64,000 bases of DNA from Aliiroseovarius sp. PrR006. GTDB lineage: Bacteria; Pseudomonadota; Alphaproteobacteria; Rhodobacterales; Rhodobacteraceae. The stretch covers positions 682,001-746,000 of the forward strand of contig NZ_JAAGOY010000004.1 of the NCBI RefSeq assembly GCF_010500215.1. The letters are read 5' to 3'. The notes below the pieces were generated by a model. It had not been told where the DNA came from, ran no database searches, and was given only the letters and a program-made list of their open reading frames with translations. A program made the translations under genes and the position numbers. Positions 44,111 through 52,697 of this stretch are shown here, one piece after another. Position 1 is the first letter of the stretch, and the number at the start of each line of letters is the position of its first letter.

Positions 44111-45121
44111 TTAGTTGCCCAGTGCGTTGATCTTCTCAAGCACGCCTTCAGGCCAGCTGGCTGCGAACTCGGACCCAACATACTGTGCCTGCACGTGGGT
44201 ACGGAAGGCTTCCAGATCAGGTTCGTAAACCGACATGCCCTGTTCTTCCAAGAAGGACACAAGGCTTCCTTCCAGTTCAAGCTGCTTGGCGCGGCCGCTT
44301 TCGGCGGCAGCATCGGCGGCTTTCTGAACAGTGGCCTGCTGGTCAGCCGACATGCCATCCCAGACAGCTTTCGACATCGCGATGTAGTTGAGGTCAACAA
44401 GGTGCGACGTCAGAACGATCTGCTTGGTCACCTCGTAGAACTTCTTGTCCACAACGGTCGGCAACGGGTTGTCCTGCCCATCCACGGCGCCGGTCGACAG
44501 ACCGGTATAGACTTCCGAGAACGCCATCGGGGTCGGCGCTGCACCTAGGGCGGCACCCAGGAACTGCCATGCATCCGTACCCGGCATACGCAAGTTAACG
44601 CCTGCAAGGTCAGCGGGGGTCATGACGGTCAGCTCATCTTTCGACTGGCGCAAGTTCACCTGACGACGGCCCAGATACATGACTGACAGCAGCTTGATAC
44701 CCAGCTCGTCTTCCACCTTGGCTTTGAACGGATCCATCAGCGGATCGTTGAACACGGCAACCTGGTGGGCAGCGTCCTGATGGACATAGCCGGTCGCAAA
44801 GATCGAGAACTCGGGAAAGAACTGTGCCAGTTCCTGCGCCGAAGCGATCGACATTTCAAGGTTCCCGCGCGAGATGGCGTCAAGCTCGGTGCCCTGTGCG
44901 AAGATGGTGCCGTTATAGCTGGGCTGATAGTCCACGAAGTCCGCAACCATCGGGCCAAAGACCTCGGCCATCGCAACCGAACGCTGGTCCGTTTCCGAAC
45001 CCGAGGTTGCCAGACGCAGTTGAATTTTATCGGCCGCGAAGCTGGCACCCGATGTGCCCGCAACAACGCCTGCCGCTACGATGGCAGAAATCGCCGCGCG
45101 GCGTGTAAGTTTGGTGATCAT
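44111..45121 (-). CDS. TRAP transporter solute-binding protein (DctP type)
   Basis: A 336-aa periplasmic protein. A Sec/Tat-like signal (MITKLTRRAAISAIVAAGVV, cleaved near SFAAD) precedes KIQLRLATSGSETDQ. The ligand arginine region GVNLRMPGTDAW and GAVDGQDNPLPTV are typical of C4-dicarboxylate/sugar-acid binding TRAP proteins. ATG 45121 has a GGGAGGAAAATC ribosome-binding site. It is the first gene of a ten-gene operon running to 35631. A shikimate- or sugar-acid-like ligand is likely from context. Confidence 0.93.
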   Translation of the reverse strand: MITKLTRRAAISAIVAAGVVAGTSGASFAADKIQLRLATSGSETDQRSVAMAEVFGPMVADFVDYQPSYNGTIFAQGTELDAISRGNLEMSIASAQELAQFFPEFSIFATGYVHQDAAHQVAVFNDPLMDPFKAKVEDELGIKLLSVMYLGRRQVNLRQSKDELTVMTPADLAGVNLRMPGTDAWQFLGAALGAAPTPMAFSEVYTGLSTGAVDGQDNPLPTVVDKKFYEVTKQIVLTSHLVDLNYIAMSKAVWDGMSADQQATVQKAADAAAESGRAKQLELEGSLVSFLEEQGMSVYEPDLEAFRTHVQAQYVGSEFAASWPEGVLEKINALGN

Positions 45122-45180
45122 GATTTTCCTCCCTGAATATCGCATTGATCAGCTCGATAGCAAGTTTTGCCTGATTTTGG

Positions 45181-45218
45181 ATATTTTGCAATATTTTTTG
45201 CAAAATATCTGATATTTT
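45181..45218. promoter_or_regulatory. GntR-type operator, copy b, with adjoining inverted repeat
   Basis: AAAATATCTGATATTTT at 45202-45218 is identical to copy a. It overlaps a second inverted repeat, ATATTTTGCAA (45181-45191) with TTGCAAAATAT (45198-45208). Both lie upstream of the TRAP operon (start 45121) and at the stop of the preceding dehydrogenase gene. Confidence 0.8.
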
Positions 45219-46302
45219 ATCCTGTAACAGAGTATTCTCGTTCGATTTCAATATCTTGCCCGGGATGAATTTCGACGATATTGCCGGTTTTGCAGGCCGC
45301 TTGGATGGCTTCCAGCACTTTAAGGGTACGCAAACCCTCGCGTCCGGACACCAGCGGCGCGGCCATTCCGGCGATGACATCTGCAAAATGGTGCATCTGG
45401 TTGACCAGCGGATCCGAAGCCTCTCGGATCAGCGTCGTCGCCGCAATCGGCGTCCACCAGTCGCGCTTTCCATCCTGATGTTTCCATAGGCGAAGATCGG
45501 GGACAGACAGCGATCCATGCGCACCACCAATCATATAGCAGCTCTCGGGCGTCGGCGGGTAAATCGGGTACTCGTTCGAGGTCAACTCCCAGCTCCAAGG
45601 CGCCACAATGCTGTCGGACACCGTGATGGTTCCAATGGCACCGTTTTCAAACTGCAGGACTGCTGCTGCGACGTCCTCGTTCTCGAACCCACGCATTGAC
45701 GGCGCAGACTGCGCCTGAACGCTTTGAACTTCGCCGCACAGATGGCGGATCAAATCCACATCATGTGCCAGATTGACCGAGATCGGCCCGGCTCCGGCCT
45801 TCTTGCGCCACGGCGCTTCATCGAAATAGTGGTCAGGCTTGTAGAACCAGCAATTGACATGCACCGCGCGCACCTCACCGATCCCGCCTGTCGAGACAAC
45901 CTCGTGCGCCTTGCGGATCAGCGGGTTGTGACGTCGGTGATGGCCGACAAGAATGGGCACATCCTTTTCTTCTGCCTGCTCAACAAGCGTCCGCGCTTCG
46001 CGGGCCGAGGTCGCCAAAGGCTTTTCGATCAATACCGGGCAACCGTGGCCAACAGCTTCAAGCCCCTGCGCCACATGAAGCGGCGTGGGCGTTGCCAGAA
46101 CAAGCCCATCTGGCGTTTGCGCAGCAAACAGCTCTTCCAGCGTGTCAAAGCACGGTACGCCCCTGTCTTGCGCGAAGGCGCGCCCTTCGTCGCTAGGATC
46201 CACCACACCGGACAGGGTCACGTGCTTCAGTTGATTGATGGCATCCGCATGGCGTCGCCCAACAAGACCCACTCCAGCGATTGCAATTTGAACAGTCTCC
46301 AC
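45217..46302 (-). CDS. Gfo/Idh/MocA-family oxidoreductase
   Basis: A 361-aa dehydrogenase starting at GTG 46302 behind a GGGGGGA ribosome-binding site. IAIAGVGLVGRRHADAI is the dinucleotide motif, LIEKPLATSAREAR the catalytic-lysine motif, and HDVDLIRHLCGEV the His-Asp pair of the substrate domain. It lies between copies b and c of the GntR-type palindrome and is divergent from the GntR gene. It probably oxidises the substrate or an early intermediate of the regulon. Confidence 0.9.
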   Translation of the reverse strand: METVQIAIAGVGLVGRRHADAINQLKHVTLSGVVDPSDEGRAFAQDRGVPCFDTLEELFAAQTPDGLVLATPTPLHVAQGLEAVGHGCPVLIEKPLATSAREARTLVEQAEEKDVPILVGHHRRHNPLIRKAHEVVSTGGIGEVRAVHVNCWFYKPDHYFDEAPWRKKAGAGPISVNLAHDVDLIRHLCGEVQSVQAQSAPSMRGFENEDVAAAVLQFENGAIGTITVSDSIVAPWSWELTSNEYPIYPPTPESCYMIGGAHGSLSVPDLRLWKHQDGKRDWWTPIAATTLIREASDPLVNQMHHFADVIAGMAAPLVSGREGLRTLKVLEAIQAACKTGNIVEIHPGQDIEIEREYSVTG

Positions 46303-46407
46303 CGGGACAGTCCCCCCTAGAGGCGCAGTCGCGCCTGAATTTCATTAACCGGACAGAGTCGCCGGCGTCGTCACATCACCCTAGGGGGCGTCGGCGCGAT
46401 TTGCAAT

Positions 46408-46420
46408 AATATCTGATATT
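46408..46420. promoter_or_regulatory. GntR-type operator, copy c
   Basis: AATATCTGATATT is the core of the sites at 35564 and 45202. It lies in the divergent gap between the dehydrogenase (start 46302) and the GntR gene (start 46467). TTTGCAA precedes it by one base, as it also adjoins copy b. Placement suggests autoregulation. Confidence 0.75.
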
Positions 46421-46466
46421 TTTTGTTTTAACGGATTTATTGAGTTATTGTGACCATATCCTCAAA

Positions 46467-47162
46467 ATGGTATTAAAAATGGAAAAGCAGAAAAAACCGG
46501 ACAAAAAGATGAACAAACCGATCGCCACCGTCGGATCGAGCACCTATCAGCGCATCAAGCACGACATCATCTTTGGCGAGCTGAACCCAGGCGCTAAATT
46601 GAAGCTCGAGGCACTGAAGCAGCGCTACTCGGCGAGTTCATCGACCTTGCGCGAAACCTTGAACCGCCTCGCCAGCGAAGGGTTCGTTGAAGCTCCCGAA
46701 CAACGCGGCTTCTTTGTAACCCCCGTGTCCCGCGAAGATCTGATCGAAATCACCGAGCTGCGCGTTCTTCTGGAATGTCACGCGCTGGAACAATCGATCA
46801 AGAACGGAGACACCGACTGGGAAGGCAATCTGGTCGCCGCCCATCACAAGCTACACCTGATGGAACAACGTATGCTCGCGGGTGACCATTCCGAGAAAGA
46901 GATGTGGAAGCGCTATGACTGGGAATTCCACTTGGCCATGATCGAGGCCTGCAACTCCAAAAACCTGCTCTCGCTCCACTCGACACTCTACGACAAATAC
47001 CTGCGATACCAGATGCTGGTCCTGACCTATCGCGGCGAAGAAGCGGTAGTCGAACACAAGGCGATGTTTGACGCGGCGCTGGCCCGGGACGCGAGCAAAG
47101 CCAAACAGCTTCTCGAAGAGCATATTCGCAACGGCTTGGAGCATACATTGGCGGCTATGTGA
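46467..47162 (+). CDS. GntR-family transcriptional regulator (FCD type)
   Basis: A regulator of about 231 aa. The winged helix is STYQRIKHDIIFGELNPGAK, LEALKQRYSASSSTLRETLN and GFVEAPEQRGFFV. The FCD ligand domain follows, with metal-site residues in RYDWEFHLAMIEA and LRYQMLV and an AAVEEHxA-type helix (EEAVVEHKAM). The start is uncertain: ATG at 46467, 46479 and 46509 all fit, and no strong ribosome-binding site marks one. It is the natural candidate to bind the three palindromes at 35564, 45202 and 46408. Confidence 0.88.
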   Translation: MVLKMEKQKKPDKKMNKPIATVGSSTYQRIKHDIIFGELNPGAKLKLEALKQRYSASSSTLRETLNRLASEGFVEAPEQRGFFVTPVSREDLIEITELRVLLECHALEQSIKNGDTDWEGNLVAAHHKLHLMEQRMLAGDHSEKEMWKRYDWEFHLAMIEACNSKNLLSLHSTLYDKYLRYQMLVLTYRGEEAVVEHKAMFDAALARDASKAKQLLEEHIRNGLEHTLAAM

Positions 47163-47561
47163 GAGCGATAGCATCCATGGCAATTTACTAACGTCCACCA
47201 ACTCGGGAACGGTTCAAGGCCGTGCACACGCAGCGAACAACCGCATCCTGCCCTTTTGGATCGCCCTCCCCTACACGGCGACCTCATACCGAGGCAATGC
47301 CTCAATTGCAGCCCTGTGACTAATCGACTGGACTTGCCCCTCATTCCGAGCGGCACTGCCCGCATGACCGACACAGACCGCGCGCAGATTAGTTTGGCCT
47401 TTGCAGAGACAACCATGGTGCTGGAAGAATGCGGGTCACTGGCCTCCCTTGGGCAAAGGGGGACTGCCTTTTGACATCATCGCATACGTTGACGCGCAGA
47501 ACGGCTTCGGGGCGGTCATTCGCACCCACTATGAGGCTCAGATCAAAAGGATCACCATCCG

Positions 47562-47724
47562 GCGACGTGGCGCCGGGATGAAGAGTGGCATATCCATCCG
47601 AGCGGTGGCCACCAAGGTTTCCATGTCAGAAAGCTATGTCGCCCGTATTCTGCCTCTGGCCCTCGTGCGCACCACGCTTCCCTTAGATTGGTCCGCCCAG
47701 GAACGCTTGCTCGGATTCGCCTGA
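47562..47724 (+). pseudogene. C-terminal remnant of a serine recombinase
   Basis: The frame reads RRRGAGMKSGISIRAVATKV, SESYVARILPLAL and ends LPLDWSAQERLLGFA. A helix-turn-helix followed by LPLDW-x2-Q-x-LLGF is the tail of recombinases common in Rhodobacteraceae. The catalytic resolvase domain is absent. It lies 370 bases from a tRNA gene, which suits a lost integrative element. Confidence 0.5.
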
Positions 47725-47733
47725 AATCCCCGC

Positions 47734-47902
47734 TCCCTGATACCGCGCCAGGCTTCCCTGTTCCTAGCCCACACTTTCCCTGATATTGAATTCGAATTCC
47801 CTGTTCCGACGTTTAGGGAATTTGGTGCGTAATCCATTGTTATCCCTGCAGTTAAATCGCCACCATTAGTTCCAAATCACCGATTACTTACAAAATTCCC
47901 TG
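47734..47902. repeat. Cluster of TCCCTG motifs
   Basis: Six TCCCTG copies start at 47734, 47755, 47777, 47798, 47843 and 47897; four of them are TTCCCTG. The spacing of the first four is about 21 bases, close to two helical turns. They follow the recombinase remnant and may be part of that element's end or binding sites. Confidence 0.4.
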
Positions 47903-48090
47903 TAAATCCCCCCCTGTCAGAGAAACTCCTGTCCATTCCCCACCGTCACATTTGGGGCTCTGAGACTTCTGAGAATGAACAGGGGAATTCCGATCGACGG
48001 TGAGTCTCAAAGGCCCCCCCACACACAACTGCCTGAATTGACGGCAGCAATCAAAACCAATTCTTCAGGGAAACCTGAGGCAGGGGTGGG

Positions 48091-48180
48091 TGGCGGAGCG
48101 GAAGGGATTCGAACCCTCGAGACGGTTCCCCGCCTACACACTTTCCAGGCGTGCGCCTTCGACCACTCGGCCACCGCTCC
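48091..48180 (-). tRNA. tRNA-Ser (anticodon GGA)
   Basis: The minus strand folds as a 90-base type II tRNA. The acceptor GGAGCGG pairs with CCGCTCC, discriminator G and genome-encoded CCA follow. The anticodon loop CTGGAAAG carries GGA, a long variable arm is present, and GGTTCGAATCC forms the T arm. Confidence 0.96.
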
Positions 48181-48395
48181 GCCGACGTTGTTATTCGGAA
48201 GTGCTTCAAGGTTCAAGCGGTCTTTGTCACTTTTCACTGCTGGTGACGCGAATAACTACACCCTACCCAATGAGGCCTCGCTCGAGGCATTTTCTTGCCA
48301 GAAATATCCCCGCCGGAGGCCTGGAATCTGCCGCAGCTTGCTACGGCCATCGCCAAGCGGGTGCGGCCCGTCAGGGCCAATCCCGCGCGGCAGAA

Positions 48396-49115
48396 CTAGC
48401 TGTCCAGATGCAAGGCGACACGCCGATTCACGCGACCCTTTTTCTCGACCTTTCCAAGACGGACGCGACCAATCTCGGTCGTGCGCAGGACATGCGTGCC
48501 ACCACAGGGTTGTAGGTCCACTTGCTCGTCCTTGGTTCCGATCCGCACTAACCGGACCTGCCCCGCCCCTTTCGGAGGCTGCACCGACATGGTCTTGACC
48601 AGACCGGGATTGGCCTCAAGCTCGGCATCGGAAATCCAGCGGGTGGTGACCTCAAGATCGCGGGCGATCAGGTCGTTCAGCATATCCTCGACCGCCTGTT
48701 TGTCCTCCAGCGGATGCTCCATCGCGAAATCAAGGCGCGACTTCTCGGCCCCGATCTGACCACCCGTCACCGGCAGCGGGATCACGACCGACAACAGATG
48801 CAGCGCTGTGTGCATGCGCATATGGCGCAGACGCAGATCCCAATCGAGCTGTTGGGTAACATCCGCCCCGACAGGCGGCAGCCCCTGCCCATCTGTGGGC
48901 ACCAGAACAATCGCGCCGCCCTCGCCTTTTACGGTAGTGGCAACGCCCATCTGCCCGCCGTCCCATGTCAATTGCCCCCGGTCCCCGGGTTGTCCGCCGC
49001 CGGTCGCATAGAACAGGCTTTGATCCAGAACCACGCCACCTTGATCTGTGTGAGACAGAACGCACCCCTGTGCCTCGGTCATGTACGCGTCTTCTTGAAA
49101 CAGCGGCTTACTCAT
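48396..49115 (-). CDS. Alanyl-tRNA editing protein (AlaX family)
   Basis: A free-standing editing protein (239 aa) that removes Ser or Gly from mischarged tRNA-Ala. The zinc site is complete: H102-x3-H106 in MHTALHLL and C204-x3-H208 in [20 protein letters not shown] near residue 35 is the N-terminal AlaX-M/L motif. It overlaps the channel gene by 8 bases (ATGAGTAA). The alternative ATG six codons upstream is less likely, since GGGAAGGAG precedes 49115. Confidence 0.93.
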   Translation of the reverse strand: MSKPLFQEDAYMTEAQGCVLSHTDQGGVVLDQSLFYATGGGQPGDRGQLTWDGGQMGVATTVKGEGGAIVLVPTDGQGLPPVGADVTQQLDWDLRLRHMRMHTALHLLSVVIPLPVTGGQIGAEKSRLDFAMEHPLEDKQAVEDMLNDLIARDLEVTTRWISDAELEANPGLVKTMSVQPPKGAGQVRLVRIGTKDEQVDLQPCGGTHVLRTTEIGRVRLGKVEKKGRVNRRVALHLDS

Positions 49116-51591
49116 CGCCTTCTCCTTCCCCATCCAGATCCTCGACGGTCATGGCATCTCGGTTCAGTTTTTGTGCAGGTTCTGCCGCCGTCACCACCGG
49201 CGCTGTTGCAGCCCCAGTCAGCGCCTCGGGATTGCGCAGCCAAATGTCGCGCTGCGCAAAGGGGATCTCGATCCCGTCTTCGACGAAGCGGCGGGCGATC
49301 TCGTGGTTGATCTCGCTTTTCACGGACAGCATGAAGTTCACGTCCGACAGAATGGCGCGGATCTCGAAGTCAAGGCTGTCTGCGCCAAACCCCTGAAACA
49401 CCACGGACGGGGCTGGATTGACCGTCACCATCGGATGCGCCTCGGCGATCTCGCGCAGAATGGTTTCCACGCGCCGCGTATCCGTGCCATAGGCCACGCC
49501 CACCGGGATGATCACCCGCCCGATCGAGTTGCCACGTGTGTAGTTCGTGACGACGCCTGACACGAGGTCCGAGTTGGGTAAGATCACGTCCGACCGGTCG
49601 AACGTCTCGATCCGGGTGGCGCGGACCGAGATGTCGCGCACATAGCCCATCTGTCCGTTCACCTCGATCCAATCCCCTTCGGAAATGGGGCGCTCAATCA
49701 GTAGGATGATGCCCGACACGAAATTCGACACGATGGTTTGCAGGCCAAAGCCGATACCAACGGACAGCGCACCCGCAATAATCGCGATCGAGCTGAGGTC
49801 GATCCCCGCCCCCGTAATTGCGATGACAGCTGCCAGAAAAATCCCGACATAGCCCGTGCCCACGGCAATCGCGTTCTGTCCACCCTTGTCCAGTTTGGTT
49901 TTGGGCAGGATGGTGCTGCGCAGGGCCGATTGAAGTGCGCGAGTCGCGCCGTAGCCCACAAGGAAAATCGCCGCGAAGATCATAAAGGCGCGCGGGGTGA
50001 TCCGGGCATCCCCCATCTGGAACCCGTTCAAGAAACGTGTCCAAAGCTCCAGCAGATCCGTCGACCGCGCGCCCCAGATCAAGGCCAGCAAGGGGATCGC
50101 CCCCAGAAGCAGACAGAAGCTGATGATTACAGGCAGCAACGCTTGATCCGCCGTCTCGTTATCCGCGCGGAAGACCGTGGCATAAACAGCCTTGATGAAG
50201 GCATTCAGGATCTCGAGCACCGCCAGAACACCCAGCGTCAGGATGGTCGGGATCAGCAGGGCCTCGGACAGTTTGGAATACCCGACAGCGGTGGCTATGG
50301 GCGCTACGAAACCAACAAGCTCGCAAATCCGGCCAATGGTCGCGATGGTCCGCGTTCTAAACGCGCTCTGCGTGCTTGACGCGTGTGCGCCAAGCTGACG
50401 GCGCAGCAGACGTCCCAGTCGCACCAAAAGGACACCGGCCCCTACGAGGAAAGGGAAAGCCAGAACCGCATTGGTGCTGCTTGAATAGCTCTCGGCGGCG
50501 CCAATGTCGCGCAGCACGGACAGAACGCCCAGCAGCAAACCCAGCAGCGTGACGTCGATGCGCGCCTCTGCCCGTAAGGCCGGGGTCGGCAGGTAAAGCG
50601 AGGCATGTGCTGGCTCTGCGCCGAAAATCCGGGTGCCGATCCACAGCGCGACGAAGAACAGCAGACCCGCCGCTGGCAGCGCATCCGCGATCACCTGTCC
50701 ACGCAAGCCAAGCACGCCCGCAAGGTTCAGTGCGATTAGGAAGGCAAACAGCCCCAACATCGGCGCGATCACCTGCCCCAGCGAAATGACAAAGCCAACC
50801 ACTCCGCGCGATGGCCCCTTACGCATCTGACGCAGGCGGTTGCCCACCCGGATCAACCAACTCCGCGAGCGCGACAGCAACACCAAACCGACGGCCAACA
50901 GGACCAGCGTCAGTGGCAAATCTGCCTGCAAATCGCGCCGCTGAGCATCACTGCCCCAAGCATTGCGCATCTCGGACAGTGCGGTCGAGAAGGTCTGTTT
51001 CAACGACGCCAGCGCCGAGGGCCACGCCGCCGGGTTCAAGGGCGTCGGACCGAGTTCCAACAGCTGATCGGTCTGGCGCGTGCGCAAAACGCTGTCGATC
51101 TCACGGATCAAAAGGTCAGCGCGGGCATAGGCCTCTTCGGCTTCCTTTACGGGCGCCTGTGCCTTGCTCAACTCTTCGGACAGCTCTGCCCGGCGTTGGG
51201 TCAGCACTGCCCCTTCGGTACCGGGATCTTCCGGCTCGGGACCCAATGTGGCCAACTGCGTCTTTAGCGTGTCGATGCGGATCGAGTTCTCGTCCTGCGC
51301 GGATTTAAACAGCCCGCGCCATTGGTCGATTTCACCGCGCAACTCACTCAGCGCCTGATCCGAGGCGCGCCCGATTTCCAGCACGCGTTCGCCCCGCTCG
51401 GCCACGCGCGACCACGCCAGATAATCTGGTGCGCCGCTTTTGGTCAGGACATAGCTGGGTGCGTCCGTGCTGGTCTCTGCGTCTTGCGCGCTGGCACCAA
51501 GGGGTACCAACAGCAGCGCGGCGCACAGCCACACCCGCATCAGCCAAAGGAACCGGGTGGGCAGCGTCGAACGGCGCAGATCAGAGGTCAT
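49108..51591 (-). CDS. Mechanosensitive ion channel, MscK/DUF3772-type
   Basis: An 827-aa inner-membrane protein. A signal peptide (about residues 16-36) leads a periplasmic coiled-coil domain of the DUF3772 type (residues about 60-190). Some ten membrane helices follow. The MscS pore and beta domain come last: GALSVGIGFGLQTIVSNFVSG, ERPISEGDWIEV and SVRATRIETFDRSDVILPNS. It should release solutes on hypo-osmotic shock. It is coupled to cysK (TAATG) and alaX, an unusual operon for a channel. Confidence 0.92.
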   Translation of the reverse strand: MTSDLRRSTLPTRFLWLMRVWLCAALLLVPLGASAQDAETSTDAPSYVLTKSGAPDYLAWSRVAERGERVLEIGRASDQALSELRGEIDQWRGLFKSAQDENSIRIDTLKTQLATLGPEPEDPGTEGAVLTQRRAELSEELSKAQAPVKEAEEAYARADLLIREIDSVLRTRQTDQLLELGPTPLNPAAWPSALASLKQTFSTALSEMRNAWGSDAQRRDLQADLPLTLVLLAVGLVLLSRSRSWLIRVGNRLRQMRKGPSRGVVGFVISLGQVIAPMLGLFAFLIALNLAGVLGLRGQVIADALPAAGLLFFVALWIGTRIFGAEPAHASLYLPTPALRAEARIDVTLLGLLLGVLSVLRDIGAAESYSSSTNAVLAFPFLVGAGVLLVRLGRLLRRQLGAHASSTQSAFRTRTIATIGRICELVGFVAPIATAVGYSKLSEALLIPTILTLGVLAVLEILNAFIKAVYATVFRADNETADQALLPVIISFCLLLGAIPLLALIWGARSTDLLELWTRFLNGFQMGDARITPRAFMIFAAIFLVGYGATRALQSALRSTILPKTKLDKGGQNAIAVGTGYVGIFLAAVIAITGAGIDLSSIAIIAGALSVGIGFGLQTIVSNFVSGIILLIERPISEGDWIEVNGQMGYVRDISVRATRIETFDRSDVILPNSDLVSGVVTNYTRGNSIGRVIIPVGVAYGTDTRRVETILREIAEAHPMVTVNPAPSVVFQGFGADSLDFEIRAILSDVNFMLSVKSEINHEIARRFVEDGIEIPFAQRDIWLRNPEALTGAATAPVVTAAEPAQKLNRDAMTVEDLDGEGEGDE

Positions 51592-52625
51592 TAGCTATCC
51601 TCGAACACCTCAGGCATGAAGGCGGGTTCACGATCCAGCCAAGTGGGGATCGGAAGGCCTTTCTCACGCAGGAAGTCCGGGTTGAACAGTTTCGACTGAT
51701 AGCGCGTGCCATAGTCGCACAGAACGGTCACAATCGTGTGGCCCGGCCCCATTTCACGCGCCATGCGCATGGCGCCGGCCACGTTGATGCCGGACGAGCC
51801 ACCAAGGCACAGGCCTTCATCCTGCAGCAGGTCGAAAATCACCGGCAGCGCTTCGTCGTCAGGGATCTGGAACCGCATGTCGGGCGTGAAGCCCTCAAGG
51901 TTCGCGGTGATGCGCCCCTGCCCGATCCCTTCCGTGATCGAACCACCTTCGGGTGCGGCGGTGCCGGTTTCATAGAGCGAAAAGAGGCCCGAACCCATTG
52001 GATCGCTCAGCGCGACTTTCACGCCTTTGGGCTGCAGCGCCATGCCGACACCAGCCAGCGTGCCGCCCGAGCCGACCGCACAGGTGAAGCCATCCACCTT
52101 ACCATCGGTCTGTGTCCAGATCTCGGGGCCGGTGCCTTCGATATGCGCCTGACGGTTGGCGACGTTGTCAAACTGGTTGGCCCAGATCGCGCCCGCCGGT
52201 TCGCTTTCGTTCAGCTTTTCGGCCAGACGGCGCGAGTAGTGCACGTAGTTGTTGGGGTTCTTGTAAGGAACAGCAGGCACCTGAACCAGTTCGGCCCCAG
52301 CAAGACGGATCATGTCTTTCTTTTCCTCGGACTGGGTTTCCGGGATCACGATAACCGTTTTGAAACCCATCGAAGCGCCGACCAACGCAAGGCCGATCCC
52401 GGTGTTGCCAGCCGTGCCTTCGACGATCGTCCCGCCCGGTTTCAGCGCGCCACGCGCCACCGCATCACGGATGATGAACAGTGCTGCGCGGTCCTTAACG
52501 GACTGGCCCGGGTTCATAAATTCGGCCTTGCCCAGAATTTCGCAGCCCGTCGCGTCAGAGGCTGCATTCAGCCGGATCAGGGGCGTGTTGCCCACGGTTG
52601 CTTCGAGATCGCGTTTGATGTCCAT
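51591..52625 (-). CDS. cysK: Cysteine synthase A (O-acetylserine sulfhydrylase)
   Basis: PLP enzyme (344 aa) making cysteine from O-acetylserine and sulfide. The PLP lysine is K44 in NPGQSVKDRAA, the substrate loop is GTAGNTGIG (TSGNTG in most CysK) and the phosphate loop is AVGSGGTLAG. It is about 30 residues longer than E. coli CysK at the C-terminus. It follows trgB by 72 bases; CysK contributes to tellurite resistance in Rhodobacter. Confidence 0.94.
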   Translation of the reverse strand: MDIKRDLEATVGNTPLIRLNAASDATGCEILGKAEFMNPGQSVKDRAALFIIRDAVARGALKPGGTIVEGTAGNTGIGLALVGASMGFKTVIVIPETQSEEKKDMIRLAGAELVQVPAVPYKNPNNYVHYSRRLAEKLNESEPAGAIWANQFDNVANRQAHIEGTGPEIWTQTDGKVDGFTCAVGSGGTLAGVGMALQPKGVKVALSDPMGSGLFSLYETGTAAPEGGSITEGIGQGRITANLEGFTPDMRFQIPDDEALPVIFDLLQDEGLCLGGSSGINVAGAMRMAREMGPGHTIVTVLCDYGTRYQSKLFNPDFLREKGLPIPTWLDREPAFMPEVFEDS

Positions 52626-52697
52626 TTTTCAGCCCTTTATCGCGCGTCGTTTCTACCATCTGTATGACCTGACAATAGGCGGTTCAAGGGCCGAGCA

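Larger units (their letters stand above)
47163..48090. other. Gene-poor region with decayed fragments
   Basis: No intact gene is supported. A short stretch near 47475-47553 reads PFDIIAYVDAQNGFGAVIRT, which recalls the C-terminal end of small conserved hypothetical proteins. After it come a recombinase tail and repeated TCCCTG motifs, then tRNA-Ser. Confidence 0.5.

Noticed and set aside
47401-47724. An intact 107-aa gene
   Set aside because: The frame joins fragments that look like different proteins, lacks a ribosome-binding site and ends in a recombinase tail, so it was treated as decayed.
47734-47902. CRISPR array
   Set aside because: The repeats are only 6-7 bases with irregular spacing, there are no unique spacers of equal length and no cas genes.
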